From the NCBI RefSeq assembly GCF_037094685.1, contig NZ_CP146614.1, forward strand, positions 6,817,066 through 6,881,065: 64,000 nucleotides of DNA, in the 5' to 3' direction. Under the pieces are notes generated by a model, which made no database searches, was not told the DNA's origin, and was given only the letters and a program-made list of their open reading frames with translations. The stretch's first letter is position 1, and each line of letters opens with the position of its first letter. The stretch is from Massilia sp. METH4 (GTDB lineage Bacteria > Pseudomonadota > Gammaproteobacteria > Burkholderiales > Burkholderiaceae_D). Positions 35,094 to 45,517 of the stretch are shown here, in pieces. A program made the translations under genes and the position numbers.

Positions 35094-36488
35094 ATGAAGT
35101 ACGCCCTGCCCCTCATGCTGGCCATGGCCGGCGCCGCGCACGCCGCGCCGCCCGTGGACGCCGCCCGACTGTACCAGAACAATTGCGCCGCCTGCCACGG
35201 CGTGAAACTGGAAGGCGCGACAGCGCCCAGCCTGGCGGACAACACCTGGGGGAACGGCGCGCCCACGACGGCCAACCTGGCTAAGATCATCGCCAAGGGC
35301 TTGCCGGACAAGGGCATGCCGGGCTGGGAAGGCACGCTGGACAAGACACAGATCGCCGCGCTTGCGGCCTATGTAGCGCCGGGTGGCCGCAAGGCCGCTT
35401 CCGCACCCGCCCTGGTAGCGCAACCTAAAACCGTGCCGGCAAACGCCGGTGACGGCCTGTCGCGCCTGACGCTGCCGAAGGGCTTCGCGATCTCCGTCTA
35501 CGCCGAGAACGTGGAAACCGCACGCTCGATGGCGGTTTCCCCCAGCGGCATCGTCTACGTGGGCTCGCGCAAGGCGGGCAAGGTGTACGCCGTGGTCGAC
35601 GAGAACGGCGACAAGAAGGCCGACAAGGTGGTGACGATCGCCCAGGGCCTGGAAAACCCGATCGGCGTGACCTTGCTGAACGGCGCCCTGTACGTGGCCG
35701 AGATCGGCCGCGTGATCCGCTTCGACGCGATCGACAAGACCTACGCGAGCCAGCCGGCCTACAAGGTGGTGAAGGACGACCTGCCGGACGATAAATGGCA
35801 TGGCGAGAAGATCATCAAGGCCGGCCCGGACGGCAAGCTGTACATCCCGGTCGGCTCGCCCTGCAACACCTGCGACCGCGATGACGAAGTGTATTCGAAG
35901 ATCTGGCGCATGAATCCCGACGGCTCCGGGTGGGAGATGGTGGCCAACGGCATCCGCAACACGGTGGGCTTCGCCTGGCACCCGGTGACGAAGGACCTGT
36001 GGTTCACCGATAACGGCCCGGACGAGATGGGCGACAACAATCCTTCGTGCGAACTGAACGTGGCACCCAAGACCGGCATGCACTTCGGCTTCCCCTACTG
36101 CCATGGCGGCGTGGTGCCGGACCCGAAATTCGGCGCCGGACGCAGCTGTGCGCAGTTCACGCCGCCGGTGGCCAAGCTGGGACCGCACGTGGCGCCGCTG
36201 GGCCTGGCATTCTACACAGGTACCCAGTTCCCGGCCCAGTACCGCAACCAGGTGTTCGTGGCAGAGCACGGCTCGTGGAACCGCACGCAGAAGATCGGCT
36301 ACAAGGTCAGCCTCGTCACGCTGCTGGGTAACCAGGAAGTGTCGACCACCACGTTCATCGACGGCTTCCTGCAGGGCGACGACGTGAGCGGCCGGCCGGT
36401 CGACATCGCCATCGCCGACGACGGCGCGATGCTGATCTCGGACGACCACGCGGGCAGGATCTATCGCGTGAGCTACACCGGCAAATAA
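35094..36488 (+). CDS. Cytochrome c fused to a PQQ/sorbosone-dehydrogenase-like propeller
   Basis: The 464-residue exported protein (signal peptide cut near AHAA) starts with a cytochrome c domain: CAACH at residues 31-35 binds heme, with a downstream Met in GKGMPGW as likely axial ligand. From about residue 115 a six-bladed propeller follows, similar to soluble glucose / L-sorbosone dehydrogenases (GVTLLNGALYVAEIGRVIRF, KWHGEKIIKAGPDGKLYIPVG, WFTDNGPDEMGDNNP). It probably oxidises a sugar or aldose in the periplasm and hands electrons to its own heme. The substrate is unknown. It stands alone after the inverted-repeat element. Confidence 0.87.
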   Translation: MKYALPLMLAMAGAAHAAPPVDAARLYQNNCAACHGVKLEGATAPSLADNTWGNGAPTTANLAKIIAKGLPDKGMPGWEGTLDKTQIAALAAYVAPGGRKAASAPALVAQPKTVPANAGDGLSRLTLPKGFAISVYAENVETARSMAVSPSGIVYVGSRKAGKVYAVVDENGDKKADKVVTIAQGLENPIGVTLLNGALYVAEIGRVIRFDAIDKTYASQPAYKVVKDDLPDDKWHGEKIIKAGPDGKLYIPVGSPCNTCDRDDEVYSKIWRMNPDGSGWEMVANGIRNTVGFAWHPVTKDLWFTDNGPDEMGDNNPSCELNVAPKTGMHFGFPYCHGGVVPDPKFGAGRSCAQFTPPVAKLGPHVAPLGLAFYTGTQFPAQYRNQVFVAEHGSWNRTQKIGYKVSLVTLLGNQEVSTTTFIDGFLQGDDVSGRPVDIAIADDGAMLISDDHAGRIYRVSYTGK

Positions 36489-36769
36489 GCATGCCGCTAG
36501 CCCGCACTGCTTGTCGGCTGGCTAACTTTTAAGCAGGCACGCAACACTACCGGTGCGCAAGCTCACTTAATGTTGCGTTACGTCAACAGCCATGCTAAGG
36601 TTGTGGCCTTCGCTCCCGGAACGAGACGGCCCAACCTCCCGCCCCTCTCCCTGCCCAGCTCGACGCACATTCCGGCAGCATCCGCGCCCATCTCCCCGCG
36701 CATCCGCCCGCTATATACGCGGCCCGATATCGCCGGGGCTCGTCCGCCCTGCTCACTCACGGAATCATC

Positions 36770-38392
36770 ATGTTGAACCGTCTCACCATCCGTACCCGCC
36801 TGATCGCCACGATGGCCGTCCTGGGTTTCCTGATCGCCATCACCGGCGGCACGGGCGTCTACGGCATCCGCTCCGTCAATGCAGCCCTCGAGGAGACCTA
36901 CAGCAACCAGCTGGTCTCGTCGCAGGCCACCTCCGATTCCAAGCTGTTGCTGACGCGTGCGCGCCTGGTGCACGACCGTGCGGTGTTCCACCCCGATTCG
37001 CCGGACGTGCCGGCGCTGCTCAAGCGCGCCAACGACTTCCTGGCCAAGTCGGACGAGGCGTGGCAGCGTTACCTGTCCCTCGAACAGGATGCGGAAGAAA
37101 AAGCGCTGTCTGACAAGGTGGGCGCCACGCGCAAGGCGTTGGTCGACAATGGCCTGCACGCGCTGGAGCAGGCGCTTCTCGCCAAGGACGCCGCGCGCAT
37201 CGACCAGATCGTGATGAAGGACATGCAGGCGCTGTACTCCGCCTACAGCGACGCGTCGGACAAGCTCGACGACTACCAGCTCGCCACCGCGAAGCACAGC
37301 TTCGAAGCGAGCCAGCGCCTGTACGGCACCGTGATGGCCCTGTCCATCGGCGCCATCATCGCCGGCATCGCACTGATCGTGGTCGCTTGCGTGACCCTGG
37401 TGCGCGCCATCATGGGCCCGCTGCGCGAAGCGCTCGAACACTTCGACGCGATGTCCGCCGGCGACCTGTCGCGCCGCGTCGACGTGAAGCGCCATGACGA
37501 AATGGGCACGCTGATGAAGGGCCTGGCCACCATGCAGCAAAAGCTCGCCGACACGGTGCGCACCGTGCGCGAAGGCAGCAGCTCGATCGCCGTGGCCAGC
37601 AACGAAATCGCCGACGGCAACCTCGACCTGTCGCGCCGCACCGAACAGCAGGCGGCCAGCCTGGAGGAAACCGCGTCGTCGCTGGAAGAGCTGACGTCGA
37701 CCGTGCGCCAGAACGCCGACAACGCGCGCCAGGCCAGCGACATGGCCGCCACCGCGTCGCAGGTAGCGCAACAGGGCGGCCAGATCGTGGCCCGGGTCGT
37801 CGATACGATGGGTGCCATCACCACGTCGTCGAAGAAGATCGAGGACATCATCGCCGTCATCGACGGCATCGCCTTCCAGACCAATATCCTGGCGCTGAAT
37901 GCCGCCGTGGAAGCGGCGCGTGCCGGCGAGCAGGGGCGCGGCTTCGCCGTCGTGGCCAGCGAAGTGCGCACGCTGGCCCAGCGCTCGGCCGCCGCCGCCA
38001 AGGAAATCAAGGAGTTGATCGACAACTCGGTAGCCAGCGTGGAAGCGGGTTCCACCCTCGTCGGCCAGGCCGGCACGACGATGAACGAGATCGTGACGAG
38101 CATCGCCCGCGTGGCGGGCATCATGACGGAAATCATGTCCGCCACGTCCGAGCAAAGCTCGGGCATCGACCTGATCAACGATGCCGTCACACAGATGGAC
38201 CAGGTGACGCAGCAGAACGCCGCCCTGGTCGAGGAAGCCGCCGCCGCCGCGGGCGCCCTGCAGGAACAGGCCGCCACGCTGGAGGAGACGGTGAGCGTGT
38301 TCCGGCTGGAACAGCAGGCATCGGGCCACGCCGCCGCGCCGCTCAAGCGCCCTGCCGTCGCGCACTCGGCCGCGCAGCTGGCCTGGCAGTAA
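36770..38392 (+). CDS. Methyl-accepting chemotaxis protein
   Basis: The 540-residue receptor has one membrane helix near residues 8-30, a periplasmic four-helix-bundle sensor, a second helix near 190-212, a HAMP domain (about 213-265) and the long cytoplasmic coiled coil. The signalling tip is [43 protein letters not shown], here only named by its ends (IDGIAFQTN to TLAQRS). It lacks the C-terminal NWETF-like tether for CheR. No chemotaxis genes are nearby, so the ligand and partner proteins are unknown; attraction to sugars from the adjacent locus is speculation. Confidence 0.92.
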   Translation: MLNRLTIRTRLIATMAVLGFLIAITGGTGVYGIRSVNAALEETYSNQLVSSQATSDSKLLLTRARLVHDRAVFHPDSPDVPALLKRANDFLAKSDEAWQRYLSLEQDAEEKALSDKVGATRKALVDNGLHALEQALLAKDAARIDQIVMKDMQALYSAYSDASDKLDDYQLATAKHSFEASQRLYGTVMALSIGAIIAGIALIVVACVTLVRAIMGPLREALEHFDAMSAGDLSRRVDVKRHDEMGTLMKGLATMQQKLADTVRTVREGSSSIAVASNEIADGNLDLSRRTEQQAASLEETASSLEELTSTVRQNADNARQASDMAATASQVAQQGGQIVARVVDTMGAITTSSKKIEDIIAVIDGIAFQTNILALNAAVEAARAGEQGRGFAVVASEVRTLAQRSAAAAKEIKELIDNSVASVEAGSTLVGQAGTTMNEIVTSIARVAGIMTEIMSATSEQSSGIDLINDAVTQMDQVTQQNAALVEEAAAAAGALQEQAATLEETVSVFRLEQQASGHAAAPLKRPAVAHSAAQLAWQ

Positions 38393-38405
38393 TCGCCCAA
38401 TCACC

Positions 38406-38496
38406 GTTGTAAGAATTTGGGGACAGTCCCCAAATTTTTACAACACTTTGTGTGGCGCTTCCCCAACGGGGACAGTCCCCGATTTTTTACAACACT
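38406..38496. repeat. Distant REP pair of the RAYT family
   Basis: Two GGGGACAGTCCCC palindromes (38419-38431, 38468-38480) with ATTTTTTACAACAC arms, about 12 kb from the RAYT gene. The arms are the same as beside the RAYT, which marks them as one family. They lie between the chemoreceptor and the zinc-ribbon gene. Confidence 0.85.
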
Positions 38497-38518
38497 GGTC
38501 GTGGTGCTTGTGCCGCGT

Positions 38519-39565
38519 TCATGCCTTGGGTGCGGCGGCCTGTGTCCCGCAGGCATAGCAAAACCGCGTGAACGCATTCTTGCGCGCCTCGCAAGCCACG
38601 CATCGGTTGAACAGCCCGATCCCGCAGTGCGGGCAAAAGTCGATTTTCGTGTCCTTCAAGTCCACCTGGCGCTCGCAGCCGGGGCACACGCTCTTGGCCA
38701 TGCGCGCCATGGCGATGTCGTAGCCCAGGTTCTCGCGGCGCTGCGTGTCGGGCAGCGCCTCGGCCGCCTTTTGCCGCTCCAGGTAGCGCTGCAGGCCGAG
38801 GATGGCTTGCCGGCCGACGACCACCGTGAGCAGGATACCGACCACGTAGCGGACATAGCCGCCATAGCTCGGCAGGTAAGGCACGAGTTCGACGAAGAAG
38901 GCAAACAGCGCGAAGAAGATGAAGCCCCACACGAAGGGCCACCACGTGCTCTTGCGCTTGTGCTTCCACAGCCAGCCTGCTGCCAACAGCAGGGGCAAGG
39001 TCAGGGCCAGGCGGTAGGCGAAGATGCGCAGCTCGCGCAGGTGCTGGGCTTTTTCGAGGGGCGCCTGCGCCGCGCGTTCCAGCGCATGCAACTGTTCGTA
39101 GGCAGCCTCGCTCGCCTGGCGCGCATTCAGGCGCACCTGCTGCTGCTGTTCCACTTCGCCCAGCGCCTTGCGCTCCCTTGCCGCCAGGTCGTCGAGCTGG
39201 CGCGTGCGCGCGATGAGCTCGGGGTCCTGGTCGGGGCGCGCCGTCGCGTGGCGGGTCGAGAGCCAGTTGTTGAAGGTGTCGCGCGCCGATTCCGTGTTCG
39301 CCTTGGTCACGCGATGCTGCTGCTCCGCCTGTTCGAGGGCCTTGCGGGCATCCTCTTCCCTGCGGTCGGTGGCGCGGATCGTTTCGTGGACCGCCGCCAG
39401 TTTGGCGGGATCGATGAACTGGACCAGTTCGATCGGTTCCTCGACCAGATTCAGGTTGTCGACCACCTTGCCGCCAAGGCCGATCAGGAAGCCGGCGAAC
39501 AGCAGCGCGACGATCCACAAGCCGCGCTGGAACCATTTTTCGGAGAGGCGAAGTGCTTTGCTCAT
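38519..39565 (-). CDS. Membrane protein with coiled coil and four CxxC zinc-ribbon motifs
   Basis: The 348-residue protein has an N-terminal membrane helix (about 14-32), a charged, Glu/Gln/Arg-rich helical region predicted to be coiled coil (about 55-175), two or three more hydrophobic segments (about 185-262) and a cytosolic C-terminus. There CPGC (294/297), CPHC (311/314), CVAC (322/325) and CYAC (336/339) should bind two zinc ions. I do not recognise a named family. The gene is alone, convergent with the chemoreceptor gene. A scaffold or sensor role is inferred only from the architecture. Confidence 0.8.
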   Translation of the reverse strand: MSKALRLSEKWFQRGLWIVALLFAGFLIGLGGKVVDNLNLVEEPIELVQFIDPAKLAAVHETIRATDRREEDARKALEQAEQQHRVTKANTESARDTFNNWLSTRHATARPDQDPELIARTRQLDDLAARERKALGEVEQQQQVRLNARQASEAAYEQLHALERAAQAPLEKAQHLRELRIFAYRLALTLPLLLAAGWLWKHKRKSTWWPFVWGFIFFALFAFFVELVPYLPSYGGYVRYVVGILLTVVVGRQAILGLQRYLERQKAAEALPDTQRRENLGYDIAMARMAKSVCPGCERQVDLKDTKIDFCPHCGIGLFNRCVACEARKNAFTRFCYACGTQAAAPKA

Positions 39566-39639
39566 CGTGATGCTCCCGGTAAGTTGGACCGGAACGGAGC
39601 ATAGCGGCTTTCGCCGGCGCGATGCTGTGGCAATACTCT

Positions 39640-39675
39640 AAAAAAAAAACCGCCGGGCTTGCGCACGGCGGTTTT
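39640..39675 (-). terminator. Terminator after pnp
   Basis: On the minus strand AAAACCGCCG and CGGCGGTTTT pair over a 10-base loop and run into a T-tract of nine or more, 22 bases after the pnp stop. The short T-run on the other strand could make it act in both directions. Confidence 0.88.
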
Positions 39676-39696
39676 CATCGCTGAAGCGAACGGTGC

Positions 39697-41814
39697 TTAC
39701 TTGGCAGCCGCGCCTTCTTCCGCGGCAGCCTTCATGGACAGCTTCAGGCGGCCGCGATCGTCCGTTTCCAGGACTTTCACGCGCACCTGCTGGCCTTCCT
39801 TCAGGTAGTCGGCCACGGCGTTCACGCGCTCGTTGGCAATCTGCGAGATGTGCAGCAGGCCATCCTTGCCCGGCATGACTTGCACGATCGCGCCGAAGTC
39901 CAGCAGCTTGAGCACGGTACCGTCGTAGGTCTTGCCCACTTCGACCGATGCGGTCAGCTCTTCGATGCGGCGCTTGGCTTCCTGGCCGGCGGCGGCATCG
40001 ACGGAGGCGATGGTGACGATGCCTTCGTCGGTGATGTCGATCTGCGTGCCGGTTTCCTCGGTCAGCGCGCGGATCACCGCGCCGCCCTTGCCGATCACGT
40101 CGCGGATCTTCTCGGGGTTGATCTTGATGGTGATGAGGCGCGGCGCGAAGTCGGACAGTTCCGTCTTCACGTGCGGCATCGCCTTCTGCATCTCGCCCAA
40201 GATATGCTGGCGGCCTTCCTTGGCCTGAGCCAGCGCGACCTGCATGATTTCCTTGGTGATGCCCTGGATCTTGATGTCCATCTGCAGCGCCGTGATGCCG
40301 TTGGCGGTGCCGGCCACCTTGAAGTCCATGTCGCCCAGGTGGTCTTCGTCACCCAGGATGTCGGACAGCACGGCGAACTTGCCGCCTTCCTTGATCAGGC
40401 CCATGGCGATGCCGGCCACGTGCGCCTTCATCGGCACGCCGGCATCCATCAGCGCCAGGCAGCCGCCGCAGACGGAAGCCATCGACGAGGAACCGTTCGA
40501 TTCGGTGATCTCGGAGACCAGGCGCACGGAGTAGCTGAACTCTTCCGGCGAAGGCAGCGCGGCAACCAGGGCGCGCTTGGCCAGGCGGCCGTGACCCACT
40601 TCGCGACGCTTCGGCGTGCCCACGCGGCCCGTTTCACCGGTGGCGAACGGCGGCATGTTGTAGTGAAGCATGAAGTCGTCGGTATACTCGCCCATCAGCG
40701 CGTCGATCTTCTGGGAATCGCGAGCGGTGCCCAGCGTCGCCACGACCAGCGCCTGCGTTTCGCCGCGCGTGAACAGTGCCGAACCGTGGGTACGCGGCAG
40801 CACCGAAGTGCGGATCGCGATCGGGCGCACCGTGCGGGTGTCGCGGCCGTCAATGCGCGGCTCGCCGTTCAGGATCTGCGAACGCACGACCTTGGCTTCC
40901 ATGTCGAACAGGATATTGCCCACTTCGACCGAATCCGGTGCCTCGACGCCGTTGGCCGCCGCATCGGCTGCCAGGTCGGCGATCACCTGATCGTGCATCG
41001 CGCGCAGGGCTTCCTGGCGGGACTGCTTGACCTTGATCTGGTAAGCCGCGTTGATCTTGGCTTCGGCGAACTGCGCGACCTTGGCGATCAGCGGCTCGTT
41101 CTTGGCGGGCGGGACCCATTCCATTTCCGGCTTGCCGCCTTCTTCCACCAGTTCGTGGATCGCGTCGATGACGGCCTTCATCTGCTCGTGGCCGTACACC
41201 ACGCCGCCCAGCATTACTTCTTCCGACAGTTGCTTGGCTTCCGATTCCACCATCAGCACGGCGGTTTCGGTACCGGCCACCACCAGGTCCATCTCGGACG
41301 TTTTCAACTGGGTCGTGGTCGGGTTCAGGATGTACTGGCCGTTGGCGTAACCCACACGGGCGGCGCCGATCGGGCCGTTGAACGGCACGCCGGCCACGCA
41401 CAGGGCGGCGGACGCGCCGATCATCGAAGCGATGTCCGGGTCGATTTCGGGATTAACCGACAGAACGTGGATGATGACCTGCACCTCGTTCATGTAACCT
41501 TCCGGGAACAACGGGCGGATCGGCCGGTCGATCAGGCGGGACGTCAGCGTCTCCTTCTCCGACGGACGGCCTTCGCGCTTGAAGAAGCCACCGGGAATCT
41601 TGCCGGCTGCATAGGTCTTTTCAATGTAGTCGACCGTCAGCGGGAAGAAATCCTGGCCGGGCTTCGCATCCTTGCGCGCCACCACGGTCGCCAGCACGAC
41701 GGTGTCGTCCATCGACACCATGACCGCGCCCGAGGCCTGGCGAGCGATCTCGCCGGTTTCCAGGGTCACGGTATGTTGGCCGTACTGGAAGGTTTTCGTA
41801 ACTTTGTTAAACAT
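39697..41814 (-). CDS. pnp: Polyribonucleotide nucleotidyltransferase (PNPase)
   Basis: PNPase degrades RNA 3' to 5' by phosphorolysis, mainly within the degradosome. The 705-residue protein has two RNase PH domains ([41 protein letters not shown]), a KH domain ([15 protein letters not shown]) and a C-terminal S1 domain ([11 protein letters not shown]). It follows rpsO on the same strand as in most bacteria, so it is likely cotranscribed and autoregulated through its leader. The length is normal. Confidence 0.98.
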   Translation of the reverse strand: MFNKVTKTFQYGQHTVTLETGEIARQASGAVMVSMDDTVVLATVVARKDAKPGQDFFPLTVDYIEKTYAAGKIPGGFFKREGRPSEKETLTSRLIDRPIRPLFPEGYMNEVQVIIHVLSVNPEIDPDIASMIGASAALCVAGVPFNGPIGAARVGYANGQYILNPTTTQLKTSEMDLVVAGTETAVLMVESEAKQLSEEVMLGGVVYGHEQMKAVIDAIHELVEEGGKPEMEWVPPAKNEPLIAKVAQFAEAKINAAYQIKVKQSRQEALRAMHDQVIADLAADAAANGVEAPDSVEVGNILFDMEAKVVRSQILNGEPRIDGRDTRTVRPIAIRTSVLPRTHGSALFTRGETQALVVATLGTARDSQKIDALMGEYTDDFMLHYNMPPFATGETGRVGTPKRREVGHGRLAKRALVAALPSPEEFSYSVRLVSEITESNGSSSMASVCGGCLALMDAGVPMKAHVAGIAMGLIKEGGKFAVLSDILGDEDHLGDMDFKVAGTANGITALQMDIKIQGITKEIMQVALAQAKEGRQHILGEMQKAMPHVKTELSDFAPRLITIKINPEKIRDVIGKGGAVIRALTEETGTQIDITDEGIVTIASVDAAAGQEAKRRIEELTASVEVGKTYDGTVLKLLDFGAIVQVMPGKDGLLHISQIANERVNAVADYLKEGQQVRVKVLETDDRGRLKLSMKAAAEEGAAAK

Positions 41815-41969
41815 GGGTAATCCCTTTCTATTTGCCGACAGATTTTCAGGCGCTGTCGTTCACCTCACCACAGGCGACCGGCTGATGCCCGCCACCTTAT
41901 TGCTCTACTATTTCGCTGCTCTACTGCTCGCCAAAGTGTTAATTCCAGTTGGAAATTTTTTAACACTCC

Positions 41970-42012
41970 AAAAAGACAAAATGCCCGCGACAGCGAACTG
42001 GCGCAGGCATTT
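41970..42012 (-). terminator. Hairpin with T-tract after rpsO
   Basis: AAATGCCTGCG and CGCGGGCATTT (minus strand) pair with one mismatch around a 12-base loop and are followed by a T-rich run, about 20 bases after the rpsO stop. It may attenuate read-through into pnp or serve as a processing site. Confidence 0.6.
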
Positions 42013-42035
42013 GGCTAAAACCGGTGCCGCAAAGA

Positions 42036-42305
42036 TTACTTACGCAGGCCGAGCTTGGCGATCAGGTCGCGGTAGCGGTTGGCATCCTTGTCCTTCAGGT
42101 AAGCCAGCAGGCTCTTACGACGGTTGACCATCTTGATCAGGCCACGACGGGAGTGGTGATCCTTGGTGTGCTCCTTGAAGTGGCTGTTCAGCTCGTTGAT
42201 GCGTGCGGTCAGCAGCGCAACTTGCACTTCCGGGGAGCCCGTGTCGTTCTGGCCACGTGCGTTGTCCGCGATGATCGCGGCCTTGTTGATGTTTTCTACA
42301 GTCAT
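42036..42305 (-). CDS. rpsO: 30S ribosomal protein S15
   Basis: S15 (89 residues) binds 16S rRNA early in 30S assembly. The protein reads [19 protein letters not shown] and contains the invariant [16 protein letters not shown] and [20 protein letters not shown] segments. It lies 221 bases upstream of pnp on the same strand. A leader hairpin and a candidate promoter are visible upstream. Confidence 0.98.
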   Translation of the reverse strand: MTVENINKAAIIADNARGQNDTGSPEVQVALLTARINELNSHFKEHTKDHHSRRGLIKMVNRRKSLLAYLKDKDANRYRDLIAKLGLRK

Positions 42306-42375
42306 GATGCACCTTTCACATGCGATATGCGGAGTACGGGACCCTGCACATCGTGAATTACGATAAATGAATATG

Positions 42376-42405
42376 CCTGCCCGAAAGGACAGGCCCGCAA
42401 GTATA
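42376..42405 (-). promoter_or_regulatory. Candidate rpsO promoter and leader hairpin
   Basis: A TATACT -10 box (42400-42405, minus strand) lies about 95 bases before the rpsO ATG; no good -35 is apparent. Just downstream, GCCTGTCC and GGGCAGGC form a tight hairpin with a TTTC loop (42376-42395). In several bacteria S15 represses its own mRNA by binding a leader structure; this could be such a site, but the resemblance is not proof. Confidence 0.4.
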
Positions 42406-42465
42406 ACGGAATTCGCGCGGCGTGTACCGCCTTCTGTCTAGAATTATTCAACGTATCATGGGGGC

Positions 42466-42966
42466 ATGATGAAAAAGCTGATCATTCCGACAATTCTCGG
42501 CGCCGCCTCGGCCCTGCTGCTGGCCGGCTGCGCATTCGGGCCGCCGCCGCAGCCGGGCGAGCCGATGGCCGCGGTGCAGGCGCGCCTGGGCCAGCCCAGC
42601 GCCCGCTTCACCACTGGCGGCGAAACGATCGACGAGTACGGCGCCGGCGCCTTCGGCCAGTACACCTGGATGGCCCGCTACGGCGCCGACGGCCGGCTGC
42701 GCTCGTATGAACAGGTGCTGACCGACGAAAAATTCGCCGGCGTGAAACTGGGCGTGGACGACAAGACGTCGATCCTGCATACGTTCGGGCACCCGGCCGA
42801 GACTTCCTACCTGTCGCGGCGCGAGCTGGAGGTGTGGAGCTACCGCTATAAACAGTCGGGTGTGTGGGATTCCATGATGCACATCCACTTCAGCCGGGAT
42901 GGCAAGGTCAGGGAGATGATGGCGGGGCCGGACCCGATGCGGGATCATCGGGAAGGGTTTTTCTAG
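42466..42966 (+). CDS. Small outer-membrane-type lipoprotein, unknown function
   Basis: The 166-residue precursor has a lipobox LLAGC (Cys22) after a positively charged start (MMKKL). The mature part contains two segments similar to SmpA/BamE-like folds (MAAVQARLGQPSARF and SILHTFGHPAETSYL, both with a small-residue turn, and EVWSYRYKQ). This suggests a BamE-type domain but I cannot place it further. It diverges from rpsO and is transcribed toward a palindrome that separates it from leuA. Confidence 0.82.
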   Translation: MMKKLIIPTILGAASALLLAGCAFGPPPQPGEPMAAVQARLGQPSARFTTGGETIDEYGAGAFGQYTWMARYGADGRLRSYEQVLTDEKFAGVKLGVDDKTSILHTFGHPAETSYLSRRELEVWSYRYKQSGVWDSMMHIHFSRDGKVREMMAGPDPMRDHREGFF

Positions 42967-42983
42967 AAAACCACCGCCGTCGC

Positions 42984-43035
42984 TGGTGTCGCACACCATT
43001 TCCGGGGCTCTTTCCGGAAATGGTGTCCGACACCA
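42984..43035. repeat. GGTGTCGCACACC-family hairpin between lipoprotein gene and leuA
   Basis: Arms of 21 bases (GGTGTCGCACACCATTTCC plus GG) pair with one mismatch over an 8-base loop. It could stop transcription from both converging genes although no T-tract follows. A near-identical hairpin is at 48193-48233. Confidence 0.8.
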
Positions 43036-43053
43036 AAACTCATCCACCGCGAG

Positions 43054-44595
43054 CTAGATCCGCTCCGTCTGCGGATTCACCCGCTCCTTCGCATGCAGCT
43101 TGTTGAGCGCGGCGAGGTAGGCCTTGGCGGAAGCCACCACGATATCCGGATCGGCGCCCACGCCGTTGACGATGCGCCCGGCCTGCGACAGCCGCATGGT
43201 CACCTCGCCTTGCGACTGCGAGCTGGGGCTGATCGCGGCGATCGAGAACAGCACCAGCTCGGCGCCGCTCCTCGCCTCGCTTTCGATCGCGTTGACGATC
43301 GAATCGACCGGGCCGTCGCCACTGCCCTCGCACACCACCTCGCGCTCGCCCATCGCGAACACCACGCGCGCATGCGGCATTTCTCCCGTTTCGCTGCGCT
43401 GGGACAGCGACACCAGCCGGTAGTGCTCGCCCTCTTCCCGCTCCTCGGTAGAGACGAGCGCCATGATGTCCTCGTCGAAGATCTCCGCCTTGCGGTCGGC
43501 CAGGTCCTTGAAGCGGGCAAAGGCCGCGTTGACATCCGCTTCCGAATCGAGCTCGATACCCAATTCCTGCAAGCGCTGCTTGAACGCGTTGCGGCCCGAC
43601 AGCTTGCCCAGCACGATCTTGTTGGCCGTCCAGCCAACGTCCTCGGCGCGCATGATCTCGTAGGTTTCGCGCGCCTTCAGGATGCCGTCCTGGTGGATGC
43701 CCGAAGCGTGCGCGAACGCGTTGGCGCCAACGACCGCCTTGTTCGGCTGTACGGCGAAGCCGGTAATCTGCGACACCATCTTCGAGGCCGGCACGATCTG
43801 CGTCGTATCGATGCCGCATTCCAGGTTGTAGTAACCGCTGCGCGTGCGCAGCGCCATCACCACTTCTTCCAGCGCCGTATTGCCGGCCCGCTCGCCCAGG
43901 CCATTGATGGTGCACTCGACCTGCCGCGCGCCGCCGATCATCACGCCGGCCAGCGAATTGGCCACCGCCAGGCCCAGGTCGTTGTGGCAGTGCACCGACC
44001 AGATGGCCTTGTCGGAATTGGGGATCCGCTCGCGCAGCCGGCGAATCGTCTCGCCGAACAGTTCCGGCACGGCGTAGCCGACGGTGTCGGGGAAGTTGAT
44101 CGTGGTTGCCCCCTCGGCGATCACCGTTTCCAGCACGCGGCACAGGAAATCCTCTTCCGAGCGGCTGCCGTCCTCCGGGGAGAATTCGATGTCGTCCGTG
44201 AAGCGGCGGGCGAAACGGATGGCCTGCGTGGCCTGCTCCAGCACCTGTTCCGGTTCCATACGCAGCTTCATCTTCATGTGCAGCGGCGAGGTGGCGATGA
44301 AGGTATGGATGCGCTTGCGGGCCGCCGGCTCGAGCGCCTCGGCGGCACGGGAGATGTCGCGGTCGTTGGCGCGCGACAGCGAGCAGACGGTGGAATCCTT
44401 GATGGCGGCGGCGATCGCACGGATTGCCTCGAAGTCGCCGGGCGAGGCGGCTGCGAAACCGGCCTCGATCACGTCCACGCGCAGCTTCTCGAGCTGGCGC
44501 GCGATGCGGATCTTCTCTTCCTTCGTCATCGACGCGCCCGGCGATTGCTCGCCGTCGCGCAGCGTGGTATCAAAAATGATCAGGCGGTTACTCAT
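43054..44595 (-). CDS. leuA: 2-isopropylmalate synthase
   Basis: LeuA condenses acetyl-CoA with 2-oxoisovalerate, the first committed step to leucine. The start [20 protein letters not shown] gives 513 residues. The metal-binding Asp and TLRDGEQ signature, the HCHNDLG block and the C-terminal leucine-sensing domain (from about residue 390) are present. It lies 52 bases after pssA. The leucine-feedback domain suggests normal allosteric control. Confidence 0.97.
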   Translation of the reverse strand: MSNRLIIFDTTLRDGEQSPGASMTKEEKIRIARQLEKLRVDVIEAGFAAASPGDFEAIRAIAAAIKDSTVCSLSRANDRDISRAAEALEPAARKRIHTFIATSPLHMKMKLRMEPEQVLEQATQAIRFARRFTDDIEFSPEDGSRSEEDFLCRVLETVIAEGATTINFPDTVGYAVPELFGETIRRLRERIPNSDKAIWSVHCHNDLGLAVANSLAGVMIGGARQVECTINGLGERAGNTALEEVVMALRTRSGYYNLECGIDTTQIVPASKMVSQITGFAVQPNKAVVGANAFAHASGIHQDGILKARETYEIMRAEDVGWTANKIVLGKLSGRNAFKQRLQELGIELDSEADVNAAFARFKDLADRKAEIFDEDIMALVSTEEREEGEHYRLVSLSQRSETGEMPHARVVFAMGEREVVCEGSGDGPVDSIVNAIESEARSGAELVLFSIAAISPSSQSQGEVTMRLSQAGRIVNGVGADPDIVVASAKAYLAALNKLHAKERVNPQTERI

Positions 44596-44647
44596 GCATG
44601 GCTCCTCGCGATTACTGCTCGATATGCCGCCGCCATGAATCACCAGC

Positions 44648-45517
44648 TCAGCGGCGTTCGTTGTCGTCGGGTTCCTCGTCGACCTGCACGATCGACACCG
44701 GCTTGCCTTTCGCCAGCCGCACGGCAAACACGAGGTAGCCGGACAGGCCGTACAGCACGAACAGCAGGAACATCACCTTCGGCGGATCGAGCGACACCAG
44801 CGTGAATGCCAGCGCGATCAGGAACACGGTGATGAATGGAACCGACTTCTTGAAGTTCACATCCTTGAAACTGTAGTAAGGCACGTTGGTCACCATCGTC
44901 AGCCCGGCGAACAGCGCCAGCGCCCACGAGGCCCATGGGTAATAGACGCCGTGCTCGCCCATGTCCACCATCACGAGCACGAAGCCGGCGATCAGGGCCG
45001 CGGCCGACGGGCTGGGCAAGCCCTGGAAGTAGCGCTTGTCGACGACGGCGATATTGGTGTTGAAGCGTGCCAGTCGCAACGCGGCGCCGGCGCAGTAGAC
45101 GAAGGCGGCGATCCAGCCCAGCTTGCCCAGGCCGCGCAGCGACCATTCATAGATCACCAGCGCGGGCGCGGCGCCGAACGACACCATGTCCGACAGGCTG
45201 TCGTACTGGGCGCCGAATTCGCTTTGCGTGTTGGTAAGGCGCGCGACGCGGCCATCGAGCCCGTCGAGCAGCATCGCCACGAAGATGGCCCAGGCCGCGT
45301 GCTCGAAGCGCTGGTTCATGGCCATCACGATCGCGTAGAAGCCGCAGAACAGCGCTCCGGTCGTGAACGCATTCGGCAACAGGTAGATGCCGCGGCGCGG
45401 CTTCAGCTCGCCGCGGTCATTGTATTTGCGGGCGAACCTGCTGAAGGCGCCGCGGCGCGGCGCCTTGCCGATGGGGGCGACGCCGGCCTTGGGCCGGCGG
45501 CGGGGAAATTTAGCCAT
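44648..45517 (-). CDS. pssA: CDP-diacylglycerol-serine O-phosphatidyltransferase
   Basis: PssA makes phosphatidylserine, precursor of phosphatidylethanolamine, in the inner membrane. The 289-residue protein has a basic N-terminus and about eight hydrophobic segments. The CDP-alcohol phosphotransferase motif D-G-x2-A-R-x8-G-x3-D-x3-D is seen as DGLDGRVAR ... GAQYDSLSD. It precedes leuA as in related genomes. The usual neighbour psd (phosphatidylserine decarboxylase) is not in this window. Confidence 0.95.
   Translation of the reverse strand: MAKFPRRRPKAGVAPIGKAPRRGAFSRFARKYNDRGELKPRRGIYLLPNAFTTGALFCGFYAIVMAMNQRFEHAAWAIFVAMLLDGLDGRVARLTNTQSEFGAQYDSLSDMVSFGAAPALVIYEWSLRGLGKLGWIAAFVYCAGAALRLARFNTNIAVVDKRYFQGLPSPSAAALIAGFVLVMVDMGEHGVYYPWASWALALFAGLTMVTNVPYYSFKDVNFKKSVPFITVFLIALAFTLVSLDPPKVMFLLFVLYGLSGYLVFAVRLAKGKPVSIVQVDEEPDDNERR

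Noticed and set aside
42984..43035. A standard rho-independent terminator
   Set aside because: The stem is long and near-perfect but has no T-tract on either strand, and related copies occur elsewhere, so a REP-like repeat is the better label.
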